Below are positions 1 through 9,500 of a stretch of 64,000 nucleotides of DNA, in pieces. Source of the DNA: Brumimicrobium sp041655765 (GTDB lineage Bacteria; Bacteroidota; Bacteroidia; Flavobacteriales_D; Crocinitomicaceae); contig JBBAEU010000011.1 of NCBI GenBank assembly GCA_041655765.1, forward strand, positions 20,236 to 84,235. Direction: 5' to 3'. Position numbers and translations under genes: made by a program. The notes under the pieces are model-generated. The model worked only from the letters and a program-made list of their open reading frames with translations, had not been told where the DNA came from and made no database searches. Each line of letters starts with the position of its first letter. The first letter of the stretch is position 1.

Positions 1-1238
1 ACATACCTTACGGTTCTGAATTAGAAGTTAAAAACAATACCTCAATTAAGAAAGGTGATATAATCTGTAAATGGGATCCTTATAACGCAGTAATTATTGC
101 TGAAGTTTCTGGTAAAATCGAATTTGAAAATATCATTGAAGGGGTTACCTATCGTGAAGAAGTGGATGAGCAAACAGGATTCTCTGAAAAGATTATCACC
201 GAAACGAAAGATAAAAAACGTATCCCAACAATAAACATTGTAGATAAAAAAGGAGACGTTATAAAGGCTTATTCAATTCCTGTTAATGCTCACGTTTCAG
301 TAAGTGAAGGAGAAGAAATAACACAAGGTCATAGTTTAGTTAAAATTCCTCGTATTGGTGGTAAGAGTGGGGATATTACTGGGGGTCTTCCAAGAATTAC
401 TGAATTATTTGAAGCACGTAACCCGTCAAATCCAGCAGTTGTTTCTGAAATTGATGGTATTGCAAGCTACGGTAAAATTAAGAGAGGTAATAGAGAAGTT
501 GTCATTGAGTCAAAATCTGGCTTAGTTAAAAAGTACTTGGTGCCACTTTCAAAACATATCTTGGTACAAGAGAACGATTATGTTCGTGCGGGTATGCCAC
601 TATCTGATGGTGCAATCACACCTAAAGATATCCTTGATATTATGGGACCAACTGCAGTACAGGAATACTTAGTGAACGAAGTACAGGAGGTTTATCGTTT
701 ACAAGGTGTAAAAATTAATGATAAACATTTTGAAGTAATCGTTCGTCAAATGATGTTAAAAGCTGAAGTTACAGATCCAGGAGATACTAAATTCTTAGAA
801 AAACAAGCAGTTGATAAAGCTGAGTTTATGGATGAGAATGATAGAATCTATGGACAAAAAGTAGTAGTTGATGCAGGAGATTCTCAAACATTAAGGGCAG
901 GACAAACAGTTACCGCTCGAAGATTGAGAGATGAAAACGTTCAATTGAAAAGAGAAGATGCAAAATTAGTGGTGGCGCGTGATGCAGTTCCTGCAACCGC
1001 AGTACCTTTATTGCAAGGTATTACTCGTTCTTCGCTGAAAACTGAATCATTTATTTCTGCTGCATCATTCCAAGAAACTACCAAAGTTCTTAACGAAGCA
1101 GCAATCTCAGGTAAAGTCGATGATTTACTCGGACTGAAAGAAAACGTAATTGTAGGTCATAAGATTCCTGCAGGTACTGGAATGAGAGAGTTCCAAAAAC
1201 TTAGAGTAGAGTCTTCAGCAGTATATGAAGAAGATTAA
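1..1238 (+). CDS. rpoC: DNA-directed RNA polymerase subunit beta' (C-terminal part)
   Basis: The reading frame is open from base 3 and is cut by the window edge, so only about the last 412 residues of the beta' subunit are present. This is the largest catalytic-core subunit of RNA polymerase and acts in the cytoplasm on the nucleoid. The visible part carries the conserved beta' C-terminal elements, including GGLPRITELFEAR and, near the end, GLKENVIVGHKIPAGTGM. The first in-frame ATG (base 162) is not a start, because the upstream codons continue the same conserved protein (SGKIEFENI...). A terminator follows directly, so this is the end of the rpoB-rpoC transcript. Confidence 0.97.
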   Translation, partial: IPYGSELEVKNNTSIKKGDIICKWDPYNAVIIAEVSGKIEFENIIEGVTYREEVDEQTGFSEKIITETKDKKRIPTINIVDKKGDVIKAYSIPVNAHVSVSEGEEITQGHSLVKIPRIGGKSGDITGGLPRITELFEARNPSNPAVVSEIDGIASYGKIKRGNREVVIESKSGLVKKYLVPLSKHILVQENDYVRAGMPLSDGAITPKDILDIMGPTAVQEYLVNEVQEVYRLQGVKINDKHFEVIVRQMMLKAEVTDPGDTKFLEKQAVDKAEFMDENDRIYGQKVVVDAGDSQTLRAGQTVTARRLRDENVQLKREDAKLVVARDAVPATAVPLLQGITRSSLKTESFISAASFQETTKVLNEAAISGKVDDLLGLKENVIVGHKIPAGTGMREFQKLRVESSAVYEED

Positions 1239-1255
1239 TATCATAAATTATTAAA

Positions 1256-1291
1256 TAAATAGGCTATCAAATTATTTTGATAGCCTATTTT
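1256..1291 (+). terminator. Intrinsic terminator after rpoC
   Basis: A perfect 11-bp stem (AGGCTATCAAA at 1261-1271 with TTTGATAGCCT at 1276-1286) closes a TTAT loop and is followed by an AT-rich T tract. It lies 20 bases after the rpoC stop. Confidence 0.85.
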
Positions 1292-1294
1292 TAT

Positions 1295-1302
1295 TATCTT
1301 TA
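1295..1302 (+). promoter_or_regulatory. Near-consensus -7 box (TATCTTTA), possible leaderless start
   Basis: It matches the Bacteroidota -7 consensus TAnnTTTG at 7 of 8 positions and ends exactly four bases before the ATG at 1307. If used, the transcript would begin at or within a base of the start codon. Confidence 0.4.
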
Positions 1303-1306
1303 TTCT

Positions 1307-1621
1307 ATGGAAAATAATGAAGGAAAAGGAAACAAATTAAATATTGAGCTGTCAGAAGACATAGCAACAGGGATTTATTCGAATTTTGCAATAATTACTC
1401 ATTCTCCATCAGAATTTGTATGCGACTTTGTACAAATGATGCCTGGAATGCCAAAAGGTAAAGTAATGTCAAGGGTTATTATGACTCCCGAGAATGCAAA
1501 ACGTTTATTGCACGCATTACAGGATAATATTCGAAAATTCGAAGACGTAAAAGGAACAATTGATGATGGTTCCCAAGGTTTTGGACCAATTAATTTTGGA
1601 GTCCCGCCAACAGAAGCATAA
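1307..1621 (+). CDS. DUF3467 family protein
   Basis: A 104-residue acidic cytoplasmic protein with no signal peptide or membrane segment. The body (YSNFAIITHSPSEFVCDF, then a MTPENAKRLLHAL helix and a C-terminal FGVPPTEA tail) matches the DUF3467 family, small proteins of unknown function that often follow rpoC in Flavobacteriales. I chose the ATG at 1307. An in-frame TTG at 1277 would place the start inside the rpoC terminator hairpin, which is implausible. It lies between the rpoC terminator and lpdA, 42 bases before the latter. Confidence 0.85.
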   Translation: MENNEGKGNKLNIELSEDIATGIYSNFAIITHSPSEFVCDFVQMMPGMPKGKVMSRVIMTPENAKRLLHALQDNIRKFEDVKGTIDDGSQGFGPINFGVPPTEA

Positions 1622-1663
1622 TTTAATTGTTGAAATTTGTAATTAATAAAATAAAAAATTATC

Positions 1664-3067
1664 ATGAGTAAATATGATGTAACCGTTATCGGTTCAGGAC
1701 CTGGAGGATATGTGTCTGCAATTCGTTGTGCACAATTAGGATTAAAAACTGCAATCATTGAAAAATATGATACCTTAGGAGGAACTTGCCTGAATGTTGG
1801 ATGTATCCCTTCTAAAGCATTGCTGGACTCTACTGAGCATTATTATAACGCAGTTAATAATTTTAAAGAACACGGAATTAATATCAAAGAAATTAAACCC
1901 GACTTTAAACAAATGGTCGCAAGAAAAGCACAAGTTGTTGATCAAACATGTAAAGGAATCGATTTCTTAATGAACAAAAATAAAATTGATGTCTTTCACG
2001 GAATGGGTTCTTTTGTAGATAGAAATACAGTCAAAATTACAGATTCTAAGAAAAAAGTAACTGAAATTAAATCAGATAAAATAATTATTGCAACAGGCTC
2101 AAAACCAAACTTCTTTCCTGGAATGGAACCTGATAAAAAAAGAATAATAACTTCTACTGAAGCACTGAGCCTAAATGAAATACCAAAGAAATTAATCGTA
2201 ATTGGCGGAGGTGTCATCGGACTTGAATTAGGGTCAGTTTACCAAAGATTAGGTACAGAAGTTACTGTATTAGAGTTCGCCGATAAAATTACCCCGACAT
2301 TAGACGAAACTATGTCGAAAGAACTGACAAAAGTGTTGAAAAAAATGGGAATGAAGTTTAGCCTAAGTACAAAGGTTCAGAAAGTGAAAAACTCTGGAAA
2401 AAAAGTGACGGTTTCTGCTCTGGATAAAAAAGATGAAGAAATTGTTTTTGAAGCAGATTATTGTTTGGTTGCTGTAGGAAGAAAACCTTATACAGAAGGA
2501 TTGGGATTAGAAAATGTTGGACTTTCGACAAATAGTCGTGGACAAATTGATGTCAATGAAAACCTTCAAACTTCTGTTGATAATATTTATGCTATTGGAG
2601 ACGTAATTCGTGGTGCAATGTTGGCTCATAAAGCCGAAGACGAAGGAACTTTTGTGGCTGAGAAAATCGCTGGACAAATCCCGCACATTGACTATAATCT
2701 AATTCCATCTGTAGTTTATACGTGGCCAGAAGTGGCTTCAGTTGGAAAAACTGAACAAGAAATTAAAGAATCAGGTATTGACTATAAAGTTGGAACCTTC
2801 CCAATGAAAGCATTAGGTAGAGCCAGAGCTTCTACGGATATTCAAGGATTAGCAAAAATTATCACAAATAAAGTAACAGATGAAATATTAGGATTTCATG
2901 TAATTGGTGCTCGTGCAGCTGATATTATTATGGAGGGAACAGTTGCAATGGAATATAGAGCAACTGCTGAAGATATTGCGCGTATTTCACACCCACACCC
3001 AACATACACAGAAGCTGTTAAAGAAGCTGCAATGGCTGCAACTGGTGATAGAGCAATCCATATTTAA
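1664..3067 (+). CDS. lpdA: Dihydrolipoyl dehydrogenase
   Basis: The 467-residue E3 flavoprotein reoxidises dihydrolipoamide with NAD+ in the pyruvate, 2-oxoglutarate and branched-chain oxo-acid dehydrogenase complexes and the glycine cleavage system. The N-terminal FAD site is GSGPGG (10-15). The redox disulfide is C42 and C47 in GGTCLNVGC. The NAD site is GGGVIGLELG near residue 180. The catalytic His-Glu pair is H445 and E450 in HPHPTYTE. Length and all key residues are normal. No E1 or E2 gene is adjacent, so the gene stands alone, ended by its own terminator. Confidence 0.96.
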   Translation: MSKYDVTVIGSGPGGYVSAIRCAQLGLKTAIIEKYDTLGGTCLNVGCIPSKALLDSTEHYYNAVNNFKEHGINIKEIKPDFKQMVARKAQVVDQTCKGIDFLMNKNKIDVFHGMGSFVDRNTVKITDSKKKVTEIKSDKIIIATGSKPNFFPGMEPDKKRIITSTEALSLNEIPKKLIVIGGGVIGLELGSVYQRLGTEVTVLEFADKITPTLDETMSKELTKVLKKMGMKFSLSTKVQKVKNSGKKVTVSALDKKDEEIVFEADYCLVAVGRKPYTEGLGLENVGLSTNSRGQIDVNENLQTSVDNIYAIGDVIRGAMLAHKAEDEGTFVAEKIAGQIPHIDYNLIPSVVYTWPEVASVGKTEQEIKESGIDYKVGTFPMKALGRARASTDIQGLAKIITNKVTDEILGFHVIGARAADIIMEGTVAMEYRATAEDIARISHPHPTYTEAVKEAAMAATGDRAIHI

Positions 3068-3092
3068 TTGTCTTCTAAGAATAGATCATTTA

Positions 3093-3120
3093 ATACCTCA
3101 AGATTTCTTGGGGTATTTTT
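3093..3120 (+). terminator. Intrinsic terminator after lpdA
   Basis: A 10-bp stem (3093-3102 with 3107-3116, one T-G pair) with a four-base loop is followed by a T run. Confidence 0.8.
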
Positions 3121-3169
3121 GTATATAATAAAAACACCAAACCAATTCTTTTTACGTTAATTTAGTTGA

Positions 3170-6100
3170 ATGAATTTAACTAAAATAATAAAAGGCGTAC
3201 TAACACTGATATTTATGGTATCGGCTTTTACTACTTTTAGTCAATCAAACCTAAGAATTCAAACCATTCCAGCTCCTGAATTATCCGACACAATAACCAT
3301 AGATTCATTGACAATCTATCAAAATAGCTTTGGTGTTTTTTGTGGAGATTATAAACTATCGGAAAATGATTACTATTTTAACGGAAATACAAGAGAATTT
3401 GCATTGAAAAATGACTGCTCCGATTCCTTATGGATTTCTTATCGGGTGTTCTCTGTGAATTTTGAAAAAGTTTACCAATCAGTTGACACCTCAATTATTT
3501 ATAAAAACGAAGGACAGAAAGAAGACTTTTTCTTCCGTGATGCGAGTTTTGAGCGGGAAAACTTCTTTTCTGGTGATGGCATCAATAAATCTGGTAGTAT
3601 TTCTAGAGGTATTAATTTTGGTAATGCACAAGATTTGTCTGTAAATTCGACCCTGAACCTTCAATTATCAGGTGAAATTTCTGATAATGTCAATGTTTTA
3701 GCTACGGTAACCGATGATAATTTGCCCATTCAACCCGAAGGAAATACCAATCAATTACAGGAGTTTGATCAGGTTTTTATTCAATTATTTGGAAAAGAAT
3801 ACAAAGTAATTGCAGGAGATTTTTGGTTGCATAAACCAAACGGCTACTTTATGAATTATAATAAAAGAGCACAAGGACTTTTCGGAGAATATTCCTTTGA
3901 TATGAATAAAAACAACTCATTAAAAATTCAAGCATCAGGAGCACTCTCTAAAGGTAAATTTGCTCGAAATGTTATCCAAGGAGTTGAAGGCAATCAAGGA
4001 CCATATCGATTAAAAGGAAATGAAAATGAACCTTACATCATCGTACTTTCGGGAACTGAAAGTGTTTATCTCAATGGAAAATTATTAGAAAGAGGTCAAG
4101 ATTTGGATTATATTATTGATTACAATACTTCGGAGGTGACTTTTACTTCGAGGCATCATATCAATAAAGACTCAAGAATTGTAGTAGAATTTCAATATAC
4201 CGACCAAAATTATGCCCGTTCACTTTTTCAAGGTGGACTTGATTATAAAAGCGAAAAAGTTGATGTTTGGTTTAATGTTTATAGTGAACAAGATGCAAAA
4301 AATCAATCGCTTCAACAGCAGTTAAGTGACGCTGATAAACTCCTTTTAAGTCAAGTGGGAGACAGCTTAGATTTAGCATTTATGCGGTCAATAGACAGTA
4401 TTGGCTTTGCAGACAATCAAGTAGTATATTTAATGACAGATTCTTTAGGATATGATTCTGTTTTGGTGCATTCAGTTGATCCAAATTTGGCACATTATCG
4501 CGCCGTATTTACAGAGGTTGGCCATGGAAAAGGAAATTATGTCTTTGATAAATTTACCGCAGTCGGTCGTGTTTTTAAATGGGTCGAACCGATTGGCGGA
4601 ATCCCACAAGGAAATTACGAACCCATCCGATTGATGGTCGCCCCAAAAAAGAGAATGATGATGTCTTTAGGAACAAATTATCGACTGAGTGATAGATGGC
4701 AAATGCAAACAGAATTTAGTTTATCTAACAACGACAAAAATACTTTTTCAAAATTTGATAATGAAGATAATTTGGGTTATTCGAATTTTACACTAATCGA
4801 AGGAAACTTTAAGTTGGGGAGAGACAAAGATTCTAGCAAGTGGTCTTTAAAAACAGCCATCGATTTTGAATATACTTCTCGATATTTTGAGGAAATTGAA
4901 CGTTATCGTGGCGTTGAGTTTGACCGAGATTGGAACGTTCGAGGAAAAGATTATCAAGGAGATGAAATTTTAGCTAATCTTTCAGCAAGGATTATGCATA
5001 ACGACTTTGGAAGTTTCGAACTTAAAGGTCAAAATTTCACCTTTGGCAACGATTTTCAGGGAAATAGAGGTCAATTTTTAGCTTCTTGGGAACAAAAAGG
5101 TTTTAAAGGAACAATTGATGCGAGTTTCTTGGGTAGTAGGGCAGAAAACCATGCAAATACATTCGCTCGACATCAATCAAGTTTGAGTCAAGCAATCGGT
5201 CCAATTAGAATTGGTTTTGAAGACAAACATGAACGGAATGCTTTCGTAGAATCTGACACCCTATTGAAACCTAATTCTTACCAATGGTATGAGTGGAAGG
5301 TCTTTCTATCAAATTCTGAAAAATTGGAAAACGCATTCAATGTTTTTTACAAAGAGAGATATGATTGGCGTAGTGATTCAACATCGCTGAAAAATGCTGC
5401 AGTAGCAAGAGACATTGGAGCCGATTACAATTGGGTTACCAACCAACATTCTCGCTTAACAACCATGGTGAGTTATCGTTCATTGACAATTGAAAATGAA
5501 AACCTAATCGCTCAGGCACCCGAAAATACTTTTATAGGCAGACTTGATTACCAATTGAACTTATGGAAAAATGCTTTAACATCAAGCACTTTCTACGAAG
5601 TGGGCTCAGGACTTGAGTTAAAAAAGGAATTTCTTTATATTGAAGTGAATACAGGTCGAGGAGTTTACACGTGGATAGATTATAACGGAGATGGAGTAAA
5701 AGACCTCAACGAATTTGAAATTGCCCAATATCCAGATCAAGCGAATTACATCAGAATGTATATTCCCTCTGACGATTATGTAAGTACATATTCAAATGAG
5801 TTTAACCAGACGCTAAGTTGGAGACCAGAAAGAATTTGGAATAATAAAAAAAGATTTTTAAAATTGCTTTCAAGGGTTTCAAATCAAACTCGATTTAGGG
5901 TTAGAAAAAAAATGGACTCTCAAACTTTTGAAGTCTATAACCCTTTAGCCAGAAATATTGCAGACTCTACATTGATTAATTATAGCTCAATGATAAGAAA
6001 TACATTGTCTATCAATAGAACTGACCCAATTTGGGGAGCAGATTATGTCTATTCTCAAAACGCAACCAAAGCACTTTTAGCCAATGGGTTTGATGCTAAG

Positions 6101-6628
6101 AATTCAACTTTCCACTCAATCAACGCAAGATGGAACATGATAAAGCAGTTAACGTTTAAGATAAATGGCCAAATTGGAGAGAAAAAATCTATTGTTGACT
6201 ATACTACTGGCAGAGATTATTTTATAAAATACCACAATATAAAACCAGAACTCGTATATCAACCTGGCACAAAATTTAGGGTTTCACTGAATGGAAGATA
6301 CGAAGAGAAGAGAAATCAAGAAGATTTTGGTGGAGAAACCTCATACATTGGAGATATTGGATTGGAACTAAAATGGAATCAACTCGAAAAAGGAAGTTTA
6401 ACTGCTGAATTAAAGTTTGTAAACATAAAATACAATGGAACTGAAAGTAATTCACTTGCTTATGAGATGCTGGAATCGTTGAAGCCAGGAGAAAACTTTA
6501 CTTGGGGACTAAATTATCAATGGAGTATTTCAAGAAATTTACAAATTAACATTCAGTATAATGGTCGGAAATCTGAAAAAACCAAGGCAATTCACGCAGG
6601 CGGAGTTGAGGTAAGAGCTTTCTTTTAG
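3170..6628 (+). CDS. SprA-like large outer-membrane/cell-surface protein
   Basis: 1152 residues with a Sec signal peptide (about 1-24, ending TTFSQ). Residues 142-220 contain the SGSISRGINFGNAQDLSVN, DDNLPIQPEGNTNQLQEFDQ and VIAGDF blocks typical of SprA and related large Bacteroidota surface proteins. The rest is rich in alternating hydrophobic, aromatic and charged strands and ends in aromatics (GGVEVRAFF), as expected for an outer-membrane beta-barrel. An EF-hand-like loop lies at 837-848 (D837, N839, D841, D845, E848). It is about half the length of SprA, so it is a relative, not the gliding translocon itself. The substrate is unknown. Flanked by the lpdA terminator and the mgtE leader, it is probably monocistronic. 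Confidence 0.72.
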   Translation: MNLTKIIKGVLTLIFMVSAFTTFSQSNLRIQTIPAPELSDTITIDSLTIYQNSFGVFCGDYKLSENDYYFNGNTREFALKNDCSDSLWISYRVFSVNFEKVYQSVDTSIIYKNEGQKEDFFFRDASFERENFFSGDGINKSGSISRGINFGNAQDLSVNSTLNLQLSGEISDNVNVLATVTDDNLPIQPEGNTNQLQEFDQVFIQLFGKEYKVIAGDFWLHKPNGYFMNYNKRAQGLFGEYSFDMNKNNSLKIQASGALSKGKFARNVIQGVEGNQGPYRLKGNENEPYIIVLSGTESVYLNGKLLERGQDLDYIIDYNTSEVTFTSRHHINKDSRIVVEFQYTDQNYARSLFQGGLDYKSEKVDVWFNVYSEQDAKNQSLQQQLSDADKLLLSQVGDSLDLAFMRSIDSIGFADNQVVYLMTDSLGYDSVLVHSVDPNLAHYRAVFTEVGHGKGNYVFDKFTAVGRVFKWVEPIGGIPQGNYEPIRLMVAPKKRMMMSLGTNYRLSDRWQMQTEFSLSNNDKNTFSKFDNEDNLGYSNFTLIEGNFKLGRDKDSSKWSLKTAIDFEYTSRYFEEIERYRGVEFDRDWNVRGKDYQGDEILANLSARIMHNDFGSFELKGQNFTFGNDFQGNRGQFLASWEQKGFKGTIDASFLGSRAENHANTFARHQSSLSQAIGPIRIGFEDKHERNAFVESDTLLKPNSYQWYEWKVFLSNSEKLENAFNVFYKERYDWRSDSTSLKNAAVARDIGADYNWVTNQHSRLTTMVSYRSLTIENENLIAQAPENTFIGRLDYQLNLWKNALTSSTFYEVGSGLELKKEFLYIEVNTGRGVYTWIDYNGDGVKDLNEFEIAQYPDQANYIRMYIPSDDYVSTYSNEFNQTLSWRPERIWNNKKRFLKLLSRVSNQTRFRVRKKMDSQTFEVYNPLARNIADSTLINYSSMIRNTLSINRTDPIWGADYVYSQNATKALLANGFDAKNSTFHSINARWNMIKQLTFKINGQIGEKKSIVDYTTGRDYFIKYHNIKPELVYQPGTKFRVSLNGRYEEKRNQEDFGGETSYIGDIGLELKWNQLEKGSLTAELKFVNIKYNGTESNSLAYEMLESLKPGENFTWGLNYQWSISRNLQINIQYNGRKSEKTKAIHAGGVEVRAFF

Positions 6629-6660
6629 AGAAATTATTTTATACTCAAATTAAAAATCAG

Positions 6661-6668
6661 TATATTTG
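6661..6668 (+). promoter_or_regulatory. Candidate -7 box (TATATTTG) for mgtE
   Basis: An exact TAnnTTTG match 33 bases after the preceding stop codon. No clear upstream TTG element is visible. If used, the mgtE mRNA has a leader of roughly 160 bases. Confidence 0.45.
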
Positions 6669-6793
6669 CACACTTTTGGTTTAGAAATCCTTTATTTCAA
6701 TTAATATCAATTTTGCAATTGACCTTACGATATGGTAAAGAAGGTATTATCAATCTAAACCTGCTAAAATAACATTGGATGGAGTAGTTTGTA

Positions 6794-6821
6794 GAATATG
6801 CTATTCATTTTGAATAGTTTT
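6794..6821 (+). promoter_or_regulatory. Possible attenuator in the mgtE leader
   Basis: CTATTCA (6801-6807) pairs with TGAATAG (6811-6817) across a TTT loop and is followed by TTTT, which is terminator-like, only 15 bases before the mgtE ATG. The same TATTC (6802-6806) can instead pair with GAATA at 6794-6798. The two hairpins exclude each other. The stems are short and AT-rich, so this is a hypothesis from base pairing only. Confidence 0.3.
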
Positions 6822-6835
6822 AATAAGAGAACGTT

Positions 6836-8230
6836 ATGGTAGATATGATGGTTGAAGACTTAAGAGCAACATTGCTTTCATTAGTAAAAATGGAAGATTG
6901 GAAGACTTTGAAGCAGGAGATAGAGGATTTGGAGCCATTTCAAATATCAGAAGTTTTTGAGGGCGGAGATGCTACTGTACGTGATAAAATAATTATTTTT
7001 CGATTATTAAATAAACAACAAACTAAAGATGTTTTTAAACTCCTTTCTCATGACCAACAACAAGAAATAATAGAAGGTTTAGCAGAAAACGCCAACAAAA
7101 TTGCACAAATTTTAAATGACATTGACCCAGACGATAGGACAGCTTTTTTAGAAGAACTACCTGCTGAAGTTTCAAGAGAATTAATTCGGCAATTGTCACC
7201 AGAACAACGCGCAATTACCAATCAACTTCTTGGTTACCCTAAAGAAAGTATTGGTCGATTGATGACAACCCAATACGTTGCTATCAAACCACATTATACA
7301 GTTGAAAGAGCTTTTCAGCACATTAGAAAATATGGGGTAGATTCTGAGACTTTAAACATCATCTACATAGTTGATAAAGATGGAAGATTAATTGATGATA
7401 TTCGGATTAGAGATTTGATTTTTGCCGAATCAGATAAATTGGTTGGTGACCTTGTGAACAATCAGTTTGTTTCTTTGAATGCTTATGATGACCAAGAAAA
7501 AGCGATTTCTGTGTTTAAGGATTATTCAATGGTAGCACTTCCTGTTATTGACCAAGACGGAGTTTTACTTGGAATTGTTACCTTTGATGATATCATGGAC
7601 GTTGCAGATGATGAGTCTTCAGAAGATTTCCACAAGTTTAGCGCAATGCAAAGCTCTATTGGGAATCCACTAAAGGCAAGGGTTATTGATTTATATAAAA
7701 ACCGCGTTTTATGGCTGGTTGCCCTTGTATTTATGAATGTGTTTTCTGGAGCAGCACTGGCTAGTTATGAAAATGTTATTCAACATGTCGTGGCCTTAAT
7801 TTTCTTCTTTCCATTATTAATCAATAGTGGAGGAAACGCAGGTTCTCAAACGGCAACTCTGATGGTACGCTCCATCGCGATGGGAGATGTTAAACCAAGC
7901 GATTGGTTTAAATTGATTGGAAAAGAATTGGTGGTTTCTCTTTTACTGGGGATAACCATGGCATTAGGTGTGACTATTATTGCAAATTTTCGTGCTCCAG
8001 AAACTGTAATTGTAGTGTCTTTGGCGATGATAATTATTGTTATATGGAGTAGTTTAGTCGGTCTTTTATTACCATTTATTTTTACAAAACTTAAATTTGA
8101 CCCTGCTACGGCAAGTGCTCCCCTGATTACAACAATTGCTGATATCAGCGGTGTGATAATTTATTTTGGATTAGCATCTTGGTATTTCGCTGATGAAATT
8201 CAAGAAGTTGCTACACAATTGCCAATGTAA
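6836..8230 (+). CDS. mgtE: Magnesium transporter MgtE
   Basis: A 464-residue inner-membrane Mg2+ channel. In order: an acidic N-terminal helical-repeat domain (about 10-130, LLSHDQQQEIIEGL, FLEELPAEVSRELI), two CBS domains (about 135-260), a linking helix, and five hydrophobic segments (about 285-460) with the conserved PLLINSGGNAGSQ and SAPLITTIADISG motifs that line the ion path. In this family the cytosolic N and CBS domains close the channel when Mg2+ is bound. The ATG at 6836 is used; an in-frame ATG three codons later is also possible. The gene is convergent with the UspA gene, 19 bases apart. Confidence 0.95.
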   Translation: MVDMMVEDLRATLLSLVKMEDWKTLKQEIEDLEPFQISEVFEGGDATVRDKIIIFRLLNKQQTKDVFKLLSHDQQQEIIEGLAENANKIAQILNDIDPDDRTAFLEELPAEVSRELIRQLSPEQRAITNQLLGYPKESIGRLMTTQYVAIKPHYTVERAFQHIRKYGVDSETLNIIYIVDKDGRLIDDIRIRDLIFAESDKLVGDLVNNQFVSLNAYDDQEKAISVFKDYSMVALPVIDQDGVLLGIVTFDDIMDVADDESSEDFHKFSAMQSSIGNPLKARVIDLYKNRVLWLVALVFMNVFSGAALASYENVIQHVVALIFFFPLLINSGGNAGSQTATLMVRSIAMGDVKPSDWFKLIGKELVVSLLLGITMALGVTIIANFRAPETVIVVSLAMIIIVIWSSLVGLLLPFIFTKLKFDPATASAPLITTIADISGVIIYFGLASWYFADEIQEVATQLPM

Positions 8231-8249
8231 AATATGTGTTTATTTTATT

Positions 8250-9092
8250 CTAATGTTGAATCCTAGCTGTTAAAATAGGTAGAGGACTCGATTTCATAAT
8301 ATCTGTTGTGATAGAACCATTAAATAATCGAGCTAAACCACGTCTTCCTCGAGTAGCAGTAGCTACTAAATCAGCATCAACCTTCTGTGCAAATTCATTA
8401 ATTCCTGATTGAACGTCCTCAGAGGTCCAAATGTGGCAGTCGAAGTTTGTTAATCCATTTGTAGATGCGAAATTTTCCATGGTATCTAGCATTGGACCAG
8501 CATAATAGAAATCATTTTTTGTAACTACCCTTACCATTTCAATTTTTGCATCGAAAACTTTAGCAAAATCTATAACTTTCTTAAAAGATTCATCAATTCC
8601 ATCACCAAAATCACTAGCAAACACTATGCTCTTAATTTGAGGGTTCTTTATTTCTTCTCGAAGGGTTAAGACAGGTATTTTTGAAAGCCTAACAATCTTG
8701 TCAGTATTACTTCCAATAAAGAAGTCGTTTAAATATCCAGAAGACCCATGTGTACCCATGACAATTAAGTCAATTTCGTGTTGTTCTGCTTGGCTAATAA
8801 TATCTTCATAAACCCCTGAATATTGAATAGCGGAAACAGCATTGACACCTTTTAGAAAATCTTGAGAAAATAAATTTTCAAAATTCATCTTAATCTTTTT
8901 TAAGATAAATAACCCTTCTGCAATATCTTGCTTTGTTCTTGTCGGACCAGAACCCACAGCATAATCTGGTATTGTCACAGAATTTAAAAAATAAATTCTT
9001 GCGTCTAACTTTTTGGCTAGAAATGCAGCAAATTTAGAGGCGTTTAAAGCGTATTCAGAAAAATCTGTCGGTACGAGAATCTTTTTAATCAT
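8250..9092 (-). CDS. Universal stress protein, two UspA domains
   Basis: 280 residues made of two tandem UspA folds (about 1-147 and 150-278), both starting with the usual beta strand (KKILVPTDFSEYA; KSIVFASDFGDG). The first repeat carries the ATP-type G-2X-G-9X-G(S/T) signature (MGTHGSSGYLNDFFIGSNTD). The second has a related TRGRRGLARLFNGSITTD. This suggests nucleotide-binding cytoplasmic stress proteins, though the ligand cannot be assigned. Single gene, convergent with mgtE; upstream is 148 bases of AT-rich sequence without a clear promoter box. Confidence 0.92.
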   Translation of the reverse strand: MIKKILVPTDFSEYALNASKFAAFLAKKLDARIYFLNSVTIPDYAVGSGPTRTKQDIAEGLFILKKIKMNFENLFSQDFLKGVNAVSAIQYSGVYEDIISQAEQHEIDLIVMGTHGSSGYLNDFFIGSNTDKIVRLSKIPVLTLREEIKNPQIKSIVFASDFGDGIDESFKKVIDFAKVFDAKIEMVRVVTKNDFYYAGPMLDTMENFASTNGLTNFDCHIWTSEDVQSGINEFAQKVDADLVATATRGRRGLARLFNGSITTDIMKSSPLPILTARIQH

Positions 9093-9240
9093 GTTGATAC
9101 AGTTTTATTTAAATAATATTTTCTTGCTTATAAATATATAAAATATAAATAAGCCTATTTATGATATTAATCATTAAACATGGGAATTAACTTTTTTTAG
9201 AATCATTATAAACATGACTTAATAAGTTATCTCATAATAA

Positions 9241-9489
9241 TTAGACAGCTTCTACTGAATTGATCTCTGGTGCTACTTCCCTAATTGCTTGTTCAATTCC
9301 CACTTTCATTGTCATATTACTCATAGAACAATCATTACAATTTCCTAGTAATTTAATTTTGACAACATTATCATTCGTGATTTCTACAAATTCAACATCG
9401 CCACCATCTTTGTGTAAATACGGTCGCAATTGTTCCAAAGCATTTAATATGATGCTTTCTAATTTCGTTTTGTTTTTTATTCTCCCCAT
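9241..9489 (-). CDS. NifU-type Fe-S scaffold/carrier
   Basis: An 82-residue stand-alone NifU C-terminal domain. The core is LRPYLHKDGGDVEFVEI and the GNCNDC motif, with cluster-ligand cysteines C51 and C54. Such proteins accept and deliver 4Fe-4S clusters in the cytoplasm. It starts 11 bases after the mrp stop on the same strand, and pairing with Mrp supports a joint role in Fe-S cluster transfer. Confidence 0.92.
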   Translation of the reverse strand: MGRIKNKTKLESIILNALEQLRPYLHKDGGDVEFVEITNDNVVKIKLLGNCNDCSMSNMTMKVGIEQAIREVAPEINSVEAV

Positions 9490-9500
9490 GTTTTCTTTAT

